Shown piece after piece: positions 1-8,350 of a stretch of DNA of 36,609 nt. Both the position numbers and the translations under genes were made by a program. The DNA is from an uncultured Shinella sp. (lineage in GTDB: Bacteria > Pseudomonadota > Alphaproteobacteria > Rhizobiales > Rhizobiaceae). The stretch is taken from the NCBI RefSeq assembly GCF_946479415.1, contig NZ_CAMLFY010000040.1, forward strand, positions 1 to 36,609, given 5' to 3'. Within the stretch, counting starts at the first letter, position 1; every line of letters begins with the position of its first letter. The notes below the pieces were generated by a model. That model saw only the letters and a program-made list of their open reading frames with translations. It ran no database searches and was not told the origin of the DNA.

Positions 1-2
1 AT

Positions 3-266
3 AACCAGCGCGACCAGAACCTGAAGTTCGAGCTCTTGATCCCGGTCACCTCGGCCGCCAAGCCGACGGCCTGCATGAGCTTCAACTACCACCAGGACGC
101 CTTCGGCGCGAAGTGGGGCCTGAACCTCGAAAACGGCGATGTCGCGCACACTGCCTGCGTCGGCTTTGGCCTGGAACGCATCGCGCTCGCGCTGTTTGCC
201 CGCCACGGCATGGATATCGCGCTCTGGCCGGCGGATGTCCGCAAGACGCTCGGATACCAGGACTGA
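3..266 (+). CDS. Amino acid:[carrier protein] ligase, C-terminal end (partial)
   Basis: The 5' end lies outside the window; 87 C-terminal residues are visible. They contain a class II aminoacyl-tRNA synthetase motif 3 ([12 protein letters not shown]), preceded by a Cys (HTAC) where this family keeps a zinc ligand, and a stretch [12 protein letters not shown] typical of the seryl-tRNA-synthetase-like ligases first described in Bradyrhizobium. Those enzymes activate glycine or alanine with ATP and load it onto the phosphopantetheine arm of a small carrier protein, not onto tRNA. The stop codon is one base from the start of the DUF1839 gene, so the two are co-translated. The carrier protein and other partners would lie upstream, outside the window. 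The family call is an inference from the C-terminal motifs alone. Confidence 0.8.
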   Translation, partial: NQRDQNLKFELLIPVTSAAKPTACMSFNYHQDAFGAKWGLNLENGDVAHTACVGFGLERIALALFARHGMDIALWPADVRKTLGYQD

Positions 267-267
267 C

Positions 268-1221
268 ATGGCTGCCGTCTTCGCCGGGGCCAATCCCGAG
301 ACCTACCGGCCGCATGCGCTGCACGATGCGGAGCGTATGTGGCCGGAGACGAATTGCTACGTCGACCTCTGGATCGAGGTGCTGAACGCCTTCGGCGCCC
401 AGCCTGCGGCGATGCTCGGCTTTTCGCTGACGCAGGATTTCGAGGGCGACCAGTTCACCTTCTTCAAGGTGCCGCTGGAAGACCTCGAAGCGCTCTACGG
501 CATCCGTGCAGCGGAACTCGCCATCTTCGATACGGTGGAAAGCCACGTCGCGACCCAGATCGCGCGTGGCCGCCTCTGCCTCGTCGAGATGGACAGCTTC
601 TACATGCCCGATACCCGCGGCGTCGCCTACCGGCAGGAGCACGGCAAGACGACGGTCGCCATCAACCGGCTGGATCTTGAAGCAAAGCAGCTCGACTACT
701 TCCACAATGCCGGCTTCTTCCGGCTGGAAGGCGAGGACTTTGACGGCTTGTTCCATCTGAACGACGGCCCCGACGACCTGCCCTTCCTGCCCTATACGGA
801 ATTCGCCAAGTTCCCGGAGAAGCGCCCCGACGAGGCGCATCTGCGCCGTGAGGCAAAGCGCCTCCTCGCCTTCCACTTCGCTCGGCGCCCCTCGGAAAAT
901 CCGGTCGCGGCCTTCGCAAAGGTGTTTCCGAAACAGGTCGAGGCGGTGGCGGAGCGTCCCTTCGGCTTCTTCCACAAATATGCCTTCAACACGCTGCGCC
1001 AGCTCGGCGCCAATTTCGAGCTGGCCGGCAGCCATCTCGACTGGCTGGGTCTTGAGGGCGGCGACGCCGCACGCAAAATCTCGGAGACGGCGAAGTCGGT
1101 GCAGTTCCAGCTCGCCCGTGCCGTGACGCGCCGGAAATTCGATCCGCTGGCGACGGCGCTCGATCCGGCGATCGAAGCGTGGGATACTCTGATGGCTGAT
1201 TTGGCCACCCGCATCGACTGA
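268..1221 (+). CDS. DUF1839 family protein
   Basis: A 317-residue soluble protein with no signal peptide or membrane segment. It matches the DUF1839 family, recognisable by VEMDSFYMPDT (residues 106-116) followed by GVAYRQEHGKTTVAI. No biochemical function is established for the family. Its genes usually sit directly beside amino acid:[carrier protein] ligases, as here, so a role in using or transferring the carrier-bound amino acid is plausible but is inference. An upstream in-frame ATG at 139 would overlap the ligase gene extensively; the ATG at 268, one base after the ligase stop, is preferred. The gene ends 11 bases before the GH2 gene, so the three probably share a transcript. Confidence 0.85.
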   Translation: MAAVFAGANPETYRPHALHDAERMWPETNCYVDLWIEVLNAFGAQPAAMLGFSLTQDFEGDQFTFFKVPLEDLEALYGIRAAELAIFDTVESHVATQIARGRLCLVEMDSFYMPDTRGVAYRQEHGKTTVAINRLDLEAKQLDYFHNAGFFRLEGEDFDGLFHLNDGPDDLPFLPYTEFAKFPEKRPDEAHLRREAKRLLAFHFARRPSENPVAAFAKVFPKQVEAVAERPFGFFHKYAFNTLRQLGANFELAGSHLDWLGLEGGDAARKISETAKSVQFQLARAVTRRKFDPLATALDPAIEAWDTLMADLATRID

Positions 1222-1232
1222 GGGAAAACGAG

Positions 1233-3680
1233 ATGTCCGAGACCGGAAAGGCGCTTTCCACCGGCTGGCGCATGGCGCTGACAGCGGCCAATGCTGTCGC
1301 CGATCCGGCCGCGCTGGAAAGCCTTTCCGATCTCCTCGATGCCCCCGTGCCCAGCACCGTCGCCGGTGCGCTGGAACGCGCCGGCCGCTTCGACCGCACG
1401 GCCCCTGAACCGCTCGATCATCTCGACGCCTGGTATGTGCTCGACCTCTCGGGCGAGGCACCAGGCGATGCCGTGTTGCATTTCGACGGCCTCGCGACGA
1501 TCACCGAGATCTGGTGGAACGGCGCGCTTGTGCTGTCCTCCGACAGCATGTTCGTACGCCACACCTTGCCCGTCACGCTGACTGGCAACGACCACCTCGC
1601 CCTCTGCTTTCGTGCGCTGAAACCGCATCTGGAAAAACGCGGCCCGCGTGCCCGCTGGCGCCCGCAGATGATCACGCCGCAGGGCCTGCGCCTCGTGCGC
1701 ACCACGCTGCTCGGCCGCATGCCCGGCTGGTGCCCGGAGGTCCAGGCATCAGGCCCCTGGCGGCCGGTGCGCCTGACGCGGCCGACGCCGGCCATGGCGA
1801 CCGATATCCGCCTTTCCGCGCGCCTGCACGAAAACGGCAAGGGTCAGCTGGAGATCGGCTTCATGCTCGACGGTGCGACGGCCCCGATCGTGGAATGTGC
1901 CGGCGTTTCCGTCGAAGCCATCCCGAACGGCGACCACAGTTTCAGCGCCAGCCTCACCATCCCCAATGTCGAGGCCTGGTGGCCGCGCACGCATGGCACG
2001 CCGGTCCTGCACGACATTTCCCTTGTGATGGATGGCGTGCGCCAAGAACTCGGCCGCACCGGCTTCCGCCGCATCGAGATCGACCGTGGTGCCGACGGCC
2101 GCGACTTCGCACTCATCGTCAACGGCGTGAAAATCTTCTGCCGCGGTGCGGTCTGGACCAATGCCGACATCGTCGACCTGCCGGGCACGCGCGAGCGCTA
2201 CGAACCGTTGCTAAGGCTTGCCGCCGACGCCCATATGAACATGCTGCGCATCGGCGGCACCATGGCCTATGAGACGCCGGAATTTTTCGCGCTCTGCGAC
2301 GAGCTCGGCATCCTCGTCTGGCAGGATTTCCAGTTCGCCAATTTCGATTATCCGGCAAACGATCCAGCCTTCGTTGCGACTGTGCAGACGGAAGTTTCGC
2401 AGTTCCTCGACGCCACCGCCGCCTCGCCGTCACTCGCCGTACTCTGCGGCGGCAGCGAGATCGATCAGCAGGCGGCGATGCTCGGCCTGCCGGAGACGGC
2501 CTGGGCCGGGCCGCTGACGCTCGACATCCTGCCGGCGCTCGTCGCCGCGCACCGCCCCGACGTGCCCTATGTCGAGAATTCGCCCAGCGGCGGGGCTATG
2601 CCCTTCGCACCGAATGCCGGCGTCACGCACTATTACGGCGTCGGCGCCTATTGCCGGCCGCTGGAGGATGCGCGCCGCGCCGAGGTGCGCTTCGCCGCCG
2701 AAAGCCTCGCCTTCGCCAATGTGCCGGAGCAGGAAACGCTCGACGCGCATCTGCCCGTGCCCGCCGTGCACGATCCGCGCTGGAAGGCCCGCGTGCCGCG
2801 CGACCGCGGCGCCTCCTGGGATTTCGAGGATGTGCGCGACCACTATCTCGGCCTGCTCTATGAAGAAGACCCGGCCCGCCTGCGCCGCGAGAACCCTTCG
2901 CGCTATCTCGATCTCTCCCGCGCTGCCGTCGCCGAGGTGATGGAAGCGACCTTCGCCGAATGGCGGCGCGAACACTCGACCTGCAACGGCGCGCTGGTCT
3001 GGACCTATCAGGACCTGCTGCCCGGCGCCGGCTGGGGCATCGTCGATGCGACCGGCCTGCCGAAATCCGCCTGGCATGCGCTCCGCCGCGCCTTCCGTCC
3101 CGTGCAGGTCACGCTGTCCGACGAGGGCACGAACGGCCTCGACGTGCATGTACTCAACGACAGCGCCCGCGAACGGCAACTGACGCTGGAACTCGCCTGC
3201 CTGCGCCACGGCCGGCAGACCGTCGTTTCCGGCAAGCGCGAGATGGCGCTCGCCCCGCACTCCTCCATGACACTGCCGGCGACCGATCTCTTCGGCGCCT
3301 TCTTCGACACGACCTACGCCTTCCGCTTCGGCCCGCCCGCCCATGACATCACGGTCGGCCGGCTGGTGGATGGTGAGGGGCGGACGGTGGCCGAGGCCTT
3401 CCATTTTCCGCGCGGCCGGGCGAAGGCGATGGCGCCGTCGCTGCTTTCGGCGGAGCTGCGGCAGGGTGCGGAGGGCTGGCTGCTCGATCTGTCGACGGAC
3501 CGCTTCGTCCAGTCCGTCGCCATCGAGGCGGAGGGCTTTCTGGCCGGTGACAGCTGGTTCCATCTGGCGCCGGGCAGGGTCAAGCCGATCAGGCTCTCGC
3601 CGCGCGCCGACATCGACCCGGCGGCAAAGCCGCAGGGCACCATCCGCGGCATCGGCGCGGAAACCGTCATCTCCTTTTAA
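1233..3680 (+). CDS. Glycoside hydrolase family 2 protein (beta-mannosidase-like)
   Basis: An 815-residue protein with the GH2 layout: an N-terminal sugar-binding jelly-roll (about 60-185), an immunoglobulin-like domain (about 186-285), a TIM barrel (about 286-620) and C-terminal beta domains. The barrel strand LRIGGTMAYETPEFFALCDE (339-358) followed by LGILVWQDF is typical of GH2 beta-mannosidases and relatives. Glu409 (CGGSEID) is in the acid/base position and Glu490 (FAAESLAF) in the nucleophile position. The residue before Glu409 is Ser, where most GH2 enzymes have Asn. No signal peptide is seen, so it is probably cytoplasmic. The substrate is unknown. The ATG at 1233 follows a purine-rich GAGGGAAAACGAG. 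It is third in the ligase/DUF1839 transcript and ends 2 bases from a convergent gene with no terminator between. Confidence 0.85.
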   Translation: MSETGKALSTGWRMALTAANAVADPAALESLSDLLDAPVPSTVAGALERAGRFDRTAPEPLDHLDAWYVLDLSGEAPGDAVLHFDGLATITEIWWNGALVLSSDSMFVRHTLPVTLTGNDHLALCFRALKPHLEKRGPRARWRPQMITPQGLRLVRTTLLGRMPGWCPEVQASGPWRPVRLTRPTPAMATDIRLSARLHENGKGQLEIGFMLDGATAPIVECAGVSVEAIPNGDHSFSASLTIPNVEAWWPRTHGTPVLHDISLVMDGVRQELGRTGFRRIEIDRGADGRDFALIVNGVKIFCRGAVWTNADIVDLPGTRERYEPLLRLAADAHMNMLRIGGTMAYETPEFFALCDELGILVWQDFQFANFDYPANDPAFVATVQTEVSQFLDATAASPSLAVLCGGSEIDQQAAMLGLPETAWAGPLTLDILPALVAAHRPDVPYVENSPSGGAMPFAPNAGVTHYYGVGAYCRPLEDARRAEVRFAAESLAFANVPEQETLDAHLPVPAVHDPRWKARVPRDRGASWDFEDVRDHYLGLLYEEDPARLRRENPSRYLDLSRAAVAEVMEATFAEWRREHSTCNGALVWTYQDLLPGAGWGIVDATGLPKSAWHALRRAFRPVQVTLSDEGTNGLDVHVLNDSARERQLTLELACLRHGRQTVVSGKREMALAPHSSMTLPATDLFGAFFDTTYAFRFGPPAHDITVGRLVDGEGRTVAEAFHFPRGRAKAMAPSLLSAELRQGAEGWLLDLSTDRFVQSVAIEAEGFLAGDSWFHLAPGRVKPIRLSPRADIDPAAKPQGTIRGIGAETVISF

Positions 3681-3682
3681 GA

Positions 3683-5476
3683 TCAGCCGGCCTTCAGGGC
3701 CGCCTCGAGCAGCAGCGCGCGATAGGCCGCCTGCGCCTGCGGCGGGGACAGGTTGTGGTCGGCATCGGGGATCGTCTCGACCGCGACATTGCCGTGCTGC
3801 GAAAGACCCCGGCGGCCGAATTCGAGCTTCAGCCGTTCCAGCCCGACATCCCCTTCGCTGTAGATCAGCAGAGCGGGAACCTTGCGGGCTGCGAGATCGC
3901 GGAAATCGCCATGTGCCGCCAAGCTTAGTCGGCCGGCGCGGGTGAAGCGGCCGAAAAGACCGGGCGCCAGTGCGACAAGCCGGCGAAGGATCTGCAGGCC
4001 GACATTGGAAAGCGCCCGGCCGAGATTGATCTTTCCGGCGAAAAGCCGGCGGAAGGTCGCCGGATCGAACAGGCGCTGGCGATAGTCGTCGAGCGAACGC
4101 GGATTGATCTTGAGCGCCTCATCGACCGACATGTCGGGATCCCAGCGGAACGTATAGATATTGACCGGTACGACGGCGGCGATGCGGCGGTCATCGACGG
4201 CGGCGCGGAAGGCGAGATAGGCGCCGCTGCATCGCCCGGCGGCAACGATCGGCCCGAGCCCGCGTTTTTCGAGAAGATCGACGGCGGCATGCGCATCGGC
4301 CAGCTGGGCGTCACTGTATTGTACCTGTTCGGGTGCGGTGGGTGCCGGCGGGCTGTCACCGACATTCGCGGCATCGAAGCGCAGCGAGGCGATGCCATTT
4401 CTGGCAAGGTGCCGCGCCGTTTCCGTCACGCCGCGCGCCCAGCCGGCCTGCCGGTCATAGGCCGTGCCGAACAGCAGGACCGTGGCGCCGCGGCGCGCAC
4501 CCTGCGGCAGGCAGAGCGTGCCGAACAGGCGGGCATTGTCGCCGAACCGCAGCGGCTCCTCGACGAAACCGTCGCCGGCCAGCTGTATCACGCCCGGCAA
4601 AGGCTCCGATGCGTCGGCACTGGCACCTTTATAGGCAAGCTGCGCGAGCCATTCCGCAACACCGTCGATCACCGCCAGCGGCTGGTGCGCCACCGTAGGA
4701 TTGGAAACGAGATCGTCATAGCCCGCATAGTCGAAACGCGAGACTTCGGCCCCGAGCGAAGCGAGATGGGCGGAAAACACCGTATCCTTCTCCCGCCCCG
4801 GCCGTTCCACGACGAGCGCCCTGGCGAAAGGCCGGGCTTCCAGCCGCTCGAGATTGAGACCCCGCACGGCCTCGGCGATCTTTTCCGGCAGGATGAGGCC
4901 GGCAATGGCAGTACCGGTGGCGATACGCTGTTTCTGCCGCAAGCCCAGGCCTTCATCGACCATCTTCGACCAGGCGGAGAGTTCGCGCAGATAGAAACGG
5001 CCGCTGACGACGGGTGCCATCAGCACGGCGGCATCGGCGCCAAGCGCCTTGCCCAGCCGTGCCGCGAAGGTCGCACCAAGGCCGTGGCCGATCAGGATCA
5101 ACCGGCGGGCGCCGGAAAAGCGGCGCAGCGTGCGGGCCGCTTCGATGATGCTGTCATCCCAGGCCGCAAGATCGGCCGGTTCGGAGAGATCGAGCGCATC
5201 ACCCGTGCCGGGATAATCGAAGCGCAGGCTCGCGAGACCGAGCGTCGCGGCACGTTCGGCAAGCAGGCGCCAGAGTTTGCGCGTGCACATTTCCTCGAAA
5301 CCCCAGGGGCTGAGAAACAGCACGGCGGCATCCGAGAGAAGGCTGCCGGCAGCCGGCGGCGTGTAGAGACCGACGGTTCCGCCGAAGACGATGGGATGCG
5401 CCGCCTCACCGGATTGCCAGGCGGATCTGACGATCTGCCCCGACTTCGCCTTTGTCTTCTCCTCGCCCCGGTACAT
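3683..5476 (-). CDS. Tandem alpha/beta-hydrolase protein, envelope polysaccharide-linked
   Basis: A 597-residue protein made of two alpha/beta-hydrolase domains (about 25-285 and 300-595). The nucleophile elbow of domain 1 reads GHGLGA (130-135), with Gly132 where the catalytic Ser normally is. Domain 2 reads GRCSGA (414-419), with Cys416 at the nucleophile position, and keeps an Asp (YSEGD, Asp543) and a His (DADH, His574) that could complete a Cys-Asp-His triad like that of dienelactone hydrolases. Domain 1 is therefore probably non-catalytic and domain 2 may be a Cys-type hydrolase or acyltransferase. There is no signal peptide. It lies 10 bases after the flippase gene and is probably translated from the same mRNA. 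Related double-domain hydrolases occur beside exopolysaccharide genes, but the substrate is unknown. Confidence 0.8.
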   Translation of the reverse strand: MYRGEEKTKAKSGQIVRSAWQSGEAAHPIVFGGTVGLYTPPAAGSLLSDAAVLFLSPWGFEEMCTRKLWRLLAERAATLGLASLRFDYPGTGDALDLSEPADLAAWDDSIIEAARTLRRFSGARRLILIGHGLGATFAARLGKALGADAAVLMAPVVSGRFYLRELSAWSKMVDEGLGLRQKQRIATGTAIAGLILPEKIAEAVRGLNLERLEARPFARALVVERPGREKDTVFSAHLASLGAEVSRFDYAGYDDLVSNPTVAHQPLAVIDGVAEWLAQLAYKGASADASEPLPGVIQLAGDGFVEEPLRFGDNARLFGTLCLPQGARRGATVLLFGTAYDRQAGWARGVTETARHLARNGIASLRFDAANVGDSPPAPTAPEQVQYSDAQLADAHAAVDLLEKRGLGPIVAAGRCSGAYLAFRAAVDDRRIAAVVPVNIYTFRWDPDMSVDEALKINPRSLDDYRQRLFDPATFRRLFAGKINLGRALSNVGLQILRRLVALAPGLFGRFTRAGRLSLAAHGDFRDLAARKVPALLIYSEGDVGLERLKLEFGRRGLSQHGNVAVETIPDADHNLSPPQAQAAYRALLLEAALKAG

Positions 5477-5486
5477 GCGTCCCCCT

Positions 5487-7016
5487 TTATTCCCCCGCTG
5501 GCTGCGCGGCCGGCAGCGGCACCACGAAGGCCAGCAAACGGCGCGCGATGCCGCCGGGTTTCATCGGCAGCGATTTCAGCATGCCGTCGATAACGGCGCC
5601 ATCTTCCGGCGGCACGGCCCGCAGCAGACGCAGCAGGGCGGCATAGGCCACCGCTCCGGCGAGAATGCCGATAACGACACCCGGAAAGCCGCTGATCTTC
5701 TCGGCGAGCGGCCAGGCCGCAAGGCCACAGCCTGCGCCGGCAAGCGCAACCTTGAAGAGCACAACCGGCAGGCCTGCGGACATCGCGCCGCGGCCCATAT
5801 TGGTGAGGAGCACGATCGCCATGACGGCGAGGACGACGCCCCGCACCGTCGCAGCCCCTGCACCGCCCCATGTCGGCACGACAAGCAGGCAGCCGACGAC
5901 CATGAGAACCGCGCCGATGCCGCTCGCGATGAGCTTTATTTTGACGCGATCCATCGAATAGAGATATTGCGTGACGAGCTGGCTGAGCACATAGGCCGGC
6001 GAGCCTGCCGCCAGGATCGCGACGATCAGCCCGGCCTCCGCGAAAGGGGCACCGTAGACGGCCGTGACCAACGGGTGAGCGATCGCCGCCAGCCCGAAAC
6101 ACAGCGGGAACGTGATATAGGCGAAGCTGCGCAATACTCCGTCGAACAGACCGGCATGCACCGAGCCCCCGGACGCCTCGCGCCGCTCGGCATAGAAGGG
6201 CAGCAGGCTGCCCGTCAGCTGGACGGGAAGCTGCAATGCCAGATTGGCCAGCGACAGCGCCACGGCATAATAACCGACTTCGCCGAGCGAGCGGAAATGC
6301 TGCAGGAAGAACAGTTCCGGCCGATTGATGAAGATGGCGCTGACGACATATTCGAAGAACAGCACGGCCGATGTGGCGAGCAGATAGCGGCGGCGATAGC
6401 CGGCATTGTCACGGCGGGCACGGAAGAGACCGAGCGTGTAGATGAACTGCACGCCCTGGCCGGCAATGTAGCCGACGAGCGCCCCTTCGACGCCGTAGAA
6501 GCCTCCGCCGGCGATGACCAGCGTGAGTTGGATGATGGACGACAAGGCCGTCACACGAAGGTAGCTACCGAGCCGCTGTTCGCCGATCAGGACATTCTTC
6601 GAAAAGGAACCGACCGACTGGATGAAAAGCAGGGCAGCGGTCAAAATCACGATGCCGGTCGTGACATCCGTGCCATAGAGCAGTTCCGTCTTGAACGAGA
6701 GGCCGAAATAAAGGGCAACGAGAAGGATGGTTGAGGCGATGACGGGCAGGGCAAGATAGGCGGCAAAGCCGCGCCGGCCCGCATCATCCACGCCGCGCGC
6801 CTTCAATTGCGGCAAGAGGCGCAGAAGCAGCACGCCCGTTCCGAGCTCCGCGACGAGGGAACCCGTGACCCCGATCCACAGCGCAAAGGCGATGGTTCCG
6901 TTGGCCTCCGGGCCGAGCACGCGGGCGACAAGGATCGAGCAGGCGAATCCAGTGACCAGCAGCAGCATTCCCGCCGCCGCGTTCATGATCGAATTGGACA
7001 TGATGCCCTTGCTCAT
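5487..7016 (-). CDS. Polysaccharide flippase (MOP superfamily, Wzx/MurJ-like)
   Basis: An integral membrane protein of about 509 residues with roughly 12-14 hydrophobic segments, starting with a segment near residues 10-30 (AAAGMLLLVTGFACSILVARVLGPEANG). This N-terminus is typical of oligosaccharide flippases and polysaccharide biosynthesis proteins of the MOP superfamily, which move undecaprenyl-linked repeat units across the inner membrane. The start at 7016 (MSKGIMSN) is chosen; an in-frame ATG four codons upstream at 7028 is also possible. The gene lies between the GT2 gene (71 bases upstream) and the double hydrolase (10 bases downstream) on the same strand, which supports a role in exporting a lipid-linked glycan. 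The glycan cannot be told from sequence. Confidence 0.85.
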   Translation of the reverse strand: MSKGIMSNSIMNAAAGMLLLVTGFACSILVARVLGPEANGTIAFALWIGVTGSLVAELGTGVLLLRLLPQLKARGVDDAGRRGFAAYLALPVIASTILLVALYFGLSFKTELLYGTDVTTGIVILTAALLFIQSVGSFSKNVLIGEQRLGSYLRVTALSSIIQLTLVIAGGGFYGVEGALVGYIAGQGVQFIYTLGLFRARRDNAGYRRRYLLATSAVLFFEYVVSAIFINRPELFFLQHFRSLGEVGYYAVALSLANLALQLPVQLTGSLLPFYAERREASGGSVHAGLFDGVLRSFAYITFPLCFGLAAIAHPLVTAVYGAPFAEAGLIVAILAAGSPAYVLSQLVTQYLYSMDRVKIKLIASGIGAVLMVVGCLLVVPTWGGAGAATVRGVVLAVMAIVLLTNMGRGAMSAGLPVVLFKVALAGAGCGLAAWPLAEKISGFPGVVIGILAGAVAYAALLRLLRAVPPEDGAVIDGMLKSLPMKPGGIARRLLAFVVPLPAAQPAGE

Positions 7017-7087
7017 CGGTCGTTCCATCCGCCGTATGCACCGCGGTCACTCCGCAGCTATCCGGCAGGAACCCTAAGGGGAAACCC

Positions 7088-7972
7088 TTAAGATATCGTC
7101 GCGCCGGCCCGGGCCGAGCGCCAGCCGAACCAGCGGCCGGCGAGCATCGCCCGCGACCGTTTGGCCATCATCGGCTTGCCCGTCAGCGTGTAGACGATCA
7201 TGCCCAGAATGGGACGGACAAGATGCGGCAGGAACGTTGAGAAAGCGTAACGATGCTTTTTCATGACATAGCCGAGACCCGCACCGTAGGCCTGCATCTT
7301 GCGAATGCTTTCCGGCGAAGGGGCTGCCGCCCGCTCGTCGGGATGATGCCCCGTCAAGCCGGGCTCGAAGAAGCCCGTCGCACCCGACGACAGGAGGTTG
7401 AGCACAAAATCCGGGCCTTCGCAGGCGCCCCACGGCGTCCCGGCGCCAACGCCCAGGCGCTCGTCGAAGCCTTGCGATTTCTCGAAATTGTTTCTGCGGA
7501 CGAAGAAAACCCACTCGATCAGCGTGTTCCAGACATTCTCCCGCCGAACCGGCTGCGCCTCGTCGGGGAAGCGCACCATGATGGTTTCGCCCGCCGCATT
7601 GACGGAGCGACCGCAATAGAAATCGGCGGGGTGGCGTTTGACGAGCGCTTCGAAGCGATCAAGGAAATCGGGCGCATACCAGCAATCATCGTCGGGAAAC
7701 AGCAGCCATTCGCCCTTTGCATCAGCGGCACCGAGGTTGCGCGCCCGGCTGAGCCCCCTGATCGTGGGTCGGAGGTGCTTGATATCGAGATCATCCTGCC
7801 AGCGCGCAAGCAGAGCCACGAGGCGCTCGTCCGGATTCTGATCGACAACGATGATCTCGAAATCCCTGCGGCGGAAAGCGGCCAGCGATGCCATAAGGAT
7901 GTCCAGTTCCGCAAAACGACCGAGTGTGGCAACGACCATCGATACAAAGATCGGTCGATCATTTGTGGACAT
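7088..7972 (-). CDS. Glycosyltransferase family 2
   Basis: A 294-residue GT-A fold glycosyltransferase. The N-terminal beta strand VSMVVATLGR (10-19), the nucleotide-binding VVDQNPDE (42-49), the metal-binding Asp triplet in FPDDDCW (92-98, Asp94-96) and a later CEGPDF (184-189) mark family 2. A hydrophobic C-terminal stretch (FLPHLVRPILGMIVYTLTG) suggests membrane association. It would add a sugar from a nucleotide-sugar donor to a lipid-linked or polysaccharide acceptor on the cytoplasmic face. An AGGA about 9 bases before the ATG supports the start. It is first in a minus-strand run with the flippase and double hydrolase; two palindromes (8024-8038, 8099-8122) lie in its upstream region. 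Confidence 0.88.
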   Translation of the reverse strand: MSTNDRPIFVSMVVATLGRFAELDILMASLAAFRRRDFEIIVVDQNPDERLVALLARWQDDLDIKHLRPTIRGLSRARNLGAADAKGEWLLFPDDDCWYAPDFLDRFEALVKRHPADFYCGRSVNAAGETIMVRFPDEAQPVRRENVWNTLIEWVFFVRRNNFEKSQGFDERLGVGAGTPWGACEGPDFVLNLLSSGATGFFEPGLTGHHPDERAAAPSPESIRKMQAYGAGLGYVMKKHRYAFSTFLPHLVRPILGMIVYTLTGKPMMAKRSRAMLAGRWFGWRSARAGATIS

Positions 7973-8023
7973 GAGGCTGATCCTAGCGCGCGGCGGGAAA
8001 TGGCCGCAGCCAGCTCCCTCAGT

Positions 8024-8038
8024 GCCAAGATACTTGGC
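8024..8038. promoter_or_regulatory. Palindrome upstream of the GT2 gene
   Basis: A perfect inverted repeat, arms GCCAAG and CTTGGC around ATA, about 52 bases upstream of the glycosyltransferase start. Position and symmetry fit a repressor or activator site; no regulator is identified. Confidence 0.35.
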
Positions 8039-8098
8039 CGCGAAATCTTAATTCGGCGTAAAACGAACGCGTTGGGTCAGTCCCTTCCGGCTGCGCCC

Positions 8099-8122
8099 CC
8101 AAAAATCATCGATGATTTTTGG
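8099..8122. promoter_or_regulatory. 24-bp perfect palindrome
   Basis: A fully symmetric 24-bp sequence with no spacer: CC, five A, then the core TCATCGATGA, five T and GG. It lies 7 bases after the stop of the small minus-strand gene and about 127 bases upstream of the GT2 start. It could be an operator, or it could form an A/U-rich hairpin at the end of the small gene's transcript. It is AT-rich, unlike its surroundings, and has no separate U-tract after the stem, so a standard intrinsic terminator is less convincing. Confidence 0.5.
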
Positions 8123-8129
8123 TATCCCT

Positions 8130-8318
8130 TCAGAAGAAGACATGCAGCGGCCATTGCACCGGGCGGCGGACCGAGGAGAGGCGGCTGCCTTCGAGCGGCA
8201 GGCGCTCTTCGGTAACGGTGCCGGCCGTGTCGGCCTGTACGGATTGTTCGTCCTTCGGCTGGAAGCCGACCGGATAGAGGTTGAAATAGCCAAGCGTCAC
8301 GCCGCCGAGATACATCAT
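8130..8318 (-). CDS. Small protein of unknown function (62 aa)
   Basis: A 62-residue reading frame beginning MMYLGGVTLGYFNLYPVGF, with a hydrophobic, aromatic-rich N-terminal third and a polar, charged remainder ending WPLHVFF. I do not recognise it. It is listed as a gene because it has its own signals: a good sigma-70-type promoter (TTGACA, 16-base spacer, CATCAT; 8351-8378) about 33 bases upstream, a GGGAAC purine stretch 7 bases before the ATG, and a 24-bp palindrome just after the stop. The N-terminus could be a membrane or export segment, though too short to be sure. The upstream region could instead belong to an untranslated RNA. Confidence 0.5.
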   Translation of the reverse strand: MMYLGGVTLGYFNLYPVGFQPKDEQSVQADTAGTVTEERLPLEGSRLSSVRRPVQWPLHVFF

Positions 8319-8350
8319 GTGCAGTTCCCGTTTTTAACGTCCCGGCAAAC

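Noticed and set aside
82..1461. Long minus-strand open frame opposite the DUF1839 gene
   Set aside because: Arg/Gly-rich low-complexity translation without family features; it is a high-GC shadow of the plus-strand genes.
5391..6734. Plus-strand open frame of 447 codons
   Set aside because: Lies opposite the flippase and hydrolase genes, which have clear motifs; its product resembles no protein.
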